The notes under the pieces were generated by a model. The model saw nothing but the letters and a program-made list of their open reading frames with translations, had not been told where the DNA came from and ran no database searches. A stretch of 64,000 nucleotides of DNA from Panulirus ornatus (lineage: Eukaryota; Arthropoda; Malacostraca; Decapoda; Palinuridae): NCBI RefSeq assembly GCF_036320965.1, contig NC_092240.1, positions 57,166,552-57,230,551 of the forward strand, read 5' to 3'. The position numbers and the translations under genes are program-made. Within the stretch, counting starts at the first letter, position 1. Every line of letters begins with the position of its first letter. Positions 59,471-64,000 of the stretch are shown here, piece by piece.

Positions 59471-59704
59471 ATAAAGACTGATGGCTGAATTTTCAAAGCT
59501 AAAAGTTAGTTGTGCAAATGGATATACTGAGGATGAAATACATTTCTTTTGAATATGTTGGAAACATGGCTTAGTGAGACTATAAGAATAGATCTTAAAG
59601 TAGGTAGTACATTGATAATGAAAAATATGGGCTGGTCACAGTGAACATGTAAGTTCTAAACATGTAAATATTGTGACCAATGGGCCACTCAAGATTGAAC
59701 AGCA
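59471..59704 (+). other. Intron, no recognised element
   Basis: Nothing I can name; it leads into the 31-bp array. Confidence 0.5.
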
Positions 59705-60790
59705 TAAAGTCATTTCCACAGGACATCAATATACTGAGCCTCAGTTCCACAGGACAACAAGGTCCTGAGGTGCAGCTGCACAGGAGAGCAAGTTCCTGCC
59801 CCAGTTTCATAAGATAGGAAGAGCCTGACACCCAGCATCACAGGGCAAGGTCCTGAGCCCCAGTTTCATAGGACTACAAGGGTCTGAGACCCTGCTTCAC
59901 AGGATAGCAAGTTCCTGTGCCCCACATCCGCTGTGCAGCTAGGTCATGAGCACCTGCTCTACAGGGTAGCAAGATCCTGAGTCCCAGTTCCACAAGATAG
60001 CAAGGTCCTGAGACTCACTTCCACAGGACAGGAAGTTCATGAGCACCAGCTCCACATGGTAGCAAGAGCCTGAGTCCCAGCTCCACAGGGTAGTTAGATC
60101 TTGAGCCCAAGCTTCACAAGGTAACAAGAACCTGAGTCCAAGCTTCACAGGACAGCAAGGTCCTCAGCCATAGCTCCATGGGAGAGCGAGGTCCTAAGCC
60201 CCAGCTCCACAGGACAGCATGTTTCTGAGTGACAGCTTCACAGGACATCGAGATCTTGAGACCCAGCTCCACAGGAGAGCATGATCCTGATCCCCATTTC
60301 TACAGGATAGCAAGTTCCTGAGCCTTAGCTCCACAGGACAGCAAGGTTCTGAGACCCAGCTCCATAGAACAGCAAGTTCCTGAGGCCTGGCTCCTTTGGA
60401 CAACCAGGTCTTCAGCAAGAGCTCCATGGAATTGCAAGATCCTGAGCCTCAGCTTCATAGGACAGCAAGGGCATGAGACTCAGTTCCACATGACAGCAAA
60501 GACCTGAGTCCCAGCTTGATAGGACAAGAAGATCATAAGTCCTAGCTCCACAGGACAGCAAGGATGTTAGCCTCAACTTCACAGGTCACCAAGTTGTGAG
60601 CCCCAGCTCACAGGAGGACAAGTTCCTTAGACCCAGCTCCACAGGATAGTAAGGTTCTGAGCTTCACCTCCACATGACAGTAAGATTCTGAGCCCAAGCT
60701 CACAGGAGAGTAAGATCCTGAGACCCACCTCCATAGGACATCACAAAGTCCTGAGACCCAGCACCACTGGACATCAAAGTAATGAATACC
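59705..60790 (+). repeat. 31-bp minisatellite, diverged, about 35 copies
   Basis: Unit close to GTCCTGAGCCCCAGCTCCAC then AGGACAGCAAG, with many substitutions and small indels. It shares CCCCAGCTCCACA-GACAGCAAG with the 61-bp array at 63059-64000, so both belong to one repeat family. Confidence 0.9.
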
Positions 60791-60799
60791 AGACCTTCA

Positions 60800-63058
60800 T
60801 CTTTTTCTCTTCTCTCTATATATGGTCTCCTTAGTAACCTGTCTTCTATTGAACATCATCTGTCCAATACCTCTCCTAATATCTTACTTTTCTCTGAGAC
60901 CCAGCTGTCTAATGGTGCTCGCACGAGGTACTGGCCTCATTTTCATATCCAACTATAATCTCTACTCACTATTTTGGTTGAAAGATTGTGTCTGTGCATA
61001 TTCCAGTATCAACACACTTGTTGCATGCTTCAAGGACCTTGAGTCCCTAGACTTTGATGTTATATGGCTCAAGGTCTGTCTCCTAACTGCCACACTTTTC
61101 TTGGCTTTGCCTATTGCTCTCCTAATTCTGCAAATTCTTTCTATCTTTCTTCAACTATCTAAGCCCCTGCCATGATACTGTGGCATCCTCTCAGCCATAT
61201 GCTGAGATCCTCTACCAAGGGTATTTTAATGTTCACCATTGGGAATGGTTGAATTCTTTCCATACAGATGGTGGGGAGAATTGAAGTTCTCATGTTCTCC
61301 ATTCTTAACGATTTTGAGCAAATTATTTCCCTCTCTACCCATATTCCTCACTGCTGTGATCACTTTCTAGTCTATTTTTTCACCACAAATCCATTCCACT
61401 TTAGCTGCATGACCTCAACCCAGTTGGTTCATCTTATCACTCTCATAAATATCTCTGTTTTAATGGCACCTCCTCCTCCTATAGCCCCTTCTAAGTGTAA
61501 ATATTGGCACCTCATCAAAACTGATTGAAATAACTTTTGAAAATTAATTTCTGACTTTCCTTGGTTAAATTTGTCTTTAATGTGATGATGCTCTTGTCTC
61601 TGCCATATCTATAGCTGAAGTTTTTGTTGTGGGAATGGAAGCATATATCCCCTTTTCATCCAAGACATCTCCTAATGTATGGTTCAACCATTCCTGATCT
61701 GAGATCAATCAGACAAGGGATCAGGCATATTGGGCTTGGAAAACTCTCCTTCCCCTGACTCCCATTCATCATTTATCACTGCTCATAATCACTACAAGTA
61801 CTTTATCCATGAGGCAAAGTGTTGCCTTATTCAAAGGAATTGAGGTAACCTCTCTTCATCGTTCACTGATAGATCATTCTGGTCTTCAGCGAAGAGCATT
61901 GTTAACTTCTGTTGCTTTACCTTTCTGTCACTTTATTGTTGGTACTATATCTGTCTCTTCATCATGGATGGCTCTAACATTCTCTCACTCCCTTATGCTT
62001 CTCTTAACATTTCTAAGCCCCTCCCTCTAATCTTCTTTTGGACTGTCAGAAAATAGCTTCTTTCTCTGGACAGAAGCAAGGCTGTTGGTCGTGATGGCAT
62101 CCATTCCTGTATGCTGAAAGAGTGTGCCTTTGAACTTGCACCTCATCTGTCCCATTTCCTTTTAAGAACCAGAACTTTTCCTTCTTGGAAGAATGCATTG
62201 GTACATCCCATCCCTAAAACAGCTGACCATTCTGACCCCTCAAACTATCATCCTGGTGCTTTGTTATCTATAATTTCCAAAGTCTTTGAATCTCACCAAA
62301 ACACTCATATCCTTAAGCATCTTTACTCTCACAGTCTTCTTTGCGATCACAAGTGTGGCTTCCTTAAACAAGATCCTCTGGTGATATTGTCTCCTATCTA
62401 CCACTGTCTGGTCATCATCCCAGAAAGATTTTGGGGAATCCTATGTGGTTCCCCTTGATATATCCAAAGCTTTTGACATAGTTTGGCAGTGGGATTTCAT
62501 TTCTAAGCTCTACTCTTATGGATTCCTTCCCTCAATTTGCACCATCATATAGGGCCTCCTCTCAGGCCGATCTGTCTGTGTTGTTACTAATGAATCAGCT
62601 TCCCCTGGTTTCTCCATCAACAACAGTGTCCCTCAAGGTTTTATCCTGTCCCCTACACTTTTTCTCCTGTTATCAGTGATTTCCTCTGGTCTACAAATAT
62701 CCAAAATGCATGCATACACTGTGATTCAACACTGCATTCCTTCACATCCTTTAATTCTGCGTCTTCTCACACTCCATCTGCATCACATCTCGACACAACT
62801 TCCACAACAAACTCAGACTTAGGCAGGATATATTAGTTGGGAAGATTACATCTGCTTAAGTTCAATTCCCCCAAGACCCAGTTTCTACCCATCTTTGTAT
62901 TAAGAACTCATTACAGCTTTCTCCTCTCCTTTGTTGTTTCTTTAATACCATGTTTTGACTCAATGAACATAATTGGTATTACTGTAACATCATATCTTTC
63001 TTGGAAACCCCACATTATGGACATAGCTTACTTTGCCTCTAAGAAACTGGGTGTCCTG
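60800..63058 (+). mobile_element. Jockey/I-group retroposon, EN and RT, decayed, inside a minisatellite
   Basis: Plus strand. Endonuclease: NLSSIEHHLSNTSPNILLFS followed by ETQLSNGA near 60833-60920, then LKDLESLDFDVIWLKVCL-like near 61027-61080, MFSILNDFEQIISLSTHIPH near 61288. RT: GRDGIHSCMLKECAFELAPH near 62090-62150, FPSWKNALVHPIPKTADHSD, LLSIISKVFE, CDHKCGFLKQD near 62345, SINNSVPQGFILSPTLFLL near 62610-62670 (P-Q-G-x-x-L-S-P block) and LLKFNSPKTQFLPIF near 62850. It stops at SKKLGVLQRW where the minisatellite resumes. The catalytic YADD region reads HAYTVIQH and is dead. Many stops. Confidence 0.78.
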
Positions 63059-64000
63059 CAAAGATGGTGAGCCCCAGTTCCAAAGGAAAAGATCGTAAGT
63101 CTGCCTTGACATACCAGCAAGGTGGTAAGCCCCAGCTCCACAAGGCAGCAAGATCATAAGTCCACCTTCACATGCCAGCAAGGTGGTAAGCCCCAGCTCC
63201 ACAAGACAGCAAGATCATAAGTCCACCTTCACATACCAGCAAGGTGGTAAGCCCCAGCTCCACAAGACAGCAAGATCATAAGTCCACCTTCACATACCAG
63301 CAAGGTGGTAAGCCCCAGCTCCACAAGACAGCAAGATCATAAGTCCACCTTCACATACCAGCAAGGTGGTAAGCCCCAGCTCCACAAGACAGCAAGATCA
63401 TAAGTCCACCTTCACATACCAGCAAGGTGGTAAGCCCCAGCTCCACAAGACAACAAGATCATAAGTCCACCTACACATGCCAGCACGGTGGTAAGCCCCA
63501 GCTCCACAAGACAGCAAGATCATAAGTCCACCTTCATATATCAGCAAGGTGGTAAGCTCCATCTCCACAAGACAGCAAGATCATAAGTCCACCTTCACAT
63601 GCCAGCAAGGTGGTAAGCCCCAGCTCCACAAGACAGCAAGATCATAAGTCCACCTTCACATGCCAGCAAGGTGGTAAGCCCCATCTCCACAAGACAGCAA
63701 CATCATAAGTCCACCTTCACATGCCAGCAAGGTGGTAAGCCCCAGCTCCACAAGACAGCAAGATCATAAGTCCACCTTCACATACCAGCAAGGTGGTAAG
63801 CCCCAGCTCCACAAGACAGCAAGATCATAAGCCCACCTTCACATACCAGCAAGGTGGTAACCTACAGCTCCACAAGACAGCAAGATCATAGTCCACCTTC
63901 ACATACCAGCAACGTGGTAAGCCCCAGCTCCACAAGACAGCAAGATCATAAGTCCACCTTCACATACCAGCAAGGTGGTAAGCCCCAGCTCCACAAGACA
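63059..64000 (+). repeat. 61-bp minisatellite, about 15 copies, running off the window
   Basis: Unit GTGGTAAGCCCCAGCTCCAC, AAGACAGCAAGATCATAAGT, CCACCTTCACATACCAGCAAG. Units are nearly identical, with a few single-base changes (for example CAACATCATAAGT at about 63708). Its two halves (30 and 31 bp) both resemble the 31-bp unit at 59705-60790, so it is a homogenised dimer. Confidence 0.97.

Noticed and set aside
63059..64000. Regular repeats resembling a CRISPR array
   Set aside because: There are no unique spacers: the whole 61-bp unit repeats. It is a minisatellite in a eukaryotic genome.
52386..64000. A further downstream RIC1 exon
   Set aside because: I looked for the block that follows VNPCM and found no convincing match; the next exon probably lies beyond the window.

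Overview
This window is eukaryotic, almost certainly arthropod and most likely a decapod crustacean. The decapod call is inference: it rests on my recognition of the RTE-type retroposons with a GGGAGACAGCGACAAAG 3' end and of a second RTE family, both familiar from decapod genomes. Nothing here looks bacterial, and there are no operons.

The only host gene I can support is RIC1 (RAB6A-GEF complex partner, beta-propeller region) on the + strand. Four consecutive internal exons lie at 16057-16148, 42487-42593, 47303-47460 and 52131-52385. Splice sites and codon phases agree across all three joins, and together they encode about 204 residues (612 bp, about 1% of the window). The rest is intron: at least 16.0 kb upstream, then 26.3 kb, 4.7 kb and 4.7 kb, then at least 11.6 kb downstream. 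I found no first or last exon.

The introns are packed with non-LTR retroelements. 1-4510: decayed CR1/L2-like element (endonuclease, reverse transcriptase and an ORF1 esterase), all on the - strand, plus 3' fragments. 4515-11915: three RTE-1 copies, one full length with a target-site duplication (TSD) and one nested in another. 11930-15300: a CR1 copy split by an RTE-2 fragment and an old RTE-1 copy. 15395-19000: exon A and element fragments. 19295-21990: a 42-bp minisatellite. 22197-36426: a run of RTE-1 copies in both orientations with (TA)n tracts, two inverted short derivatives and a local tandem duplication. 36435-41865: Penelope-like, CR1 and Jockey/I-group fragments. 42487-52385: exons B-D with more RTE-1 copies. 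54925-58437: RTE-1 nested in RTE-1. 58870-64000: an RTE-2-tailed repeat, then a 31/61-bp minisatellite split by a Jockey/I-group element.

RTE-1 falls into two subtypes. Subtype A has a long 3' UTR and encodes QSVVDE and LSDRG. Subtype B has a 3' UTR shortened by an internal deletion and encodes KSVGDE and LCDRG. In two places B sits inside older RTE-1 sequence, so B looks younger. Short elements carry both RTE-1 ends and look like internally deleted, trans-mobilised derivatives. I see no novel multi-gene system. The most interesting items are the terminus-sharing short elements, the A/B subtypes, the duplicated splice donor next to RIC1 exon C, and the minisatellite evolution.
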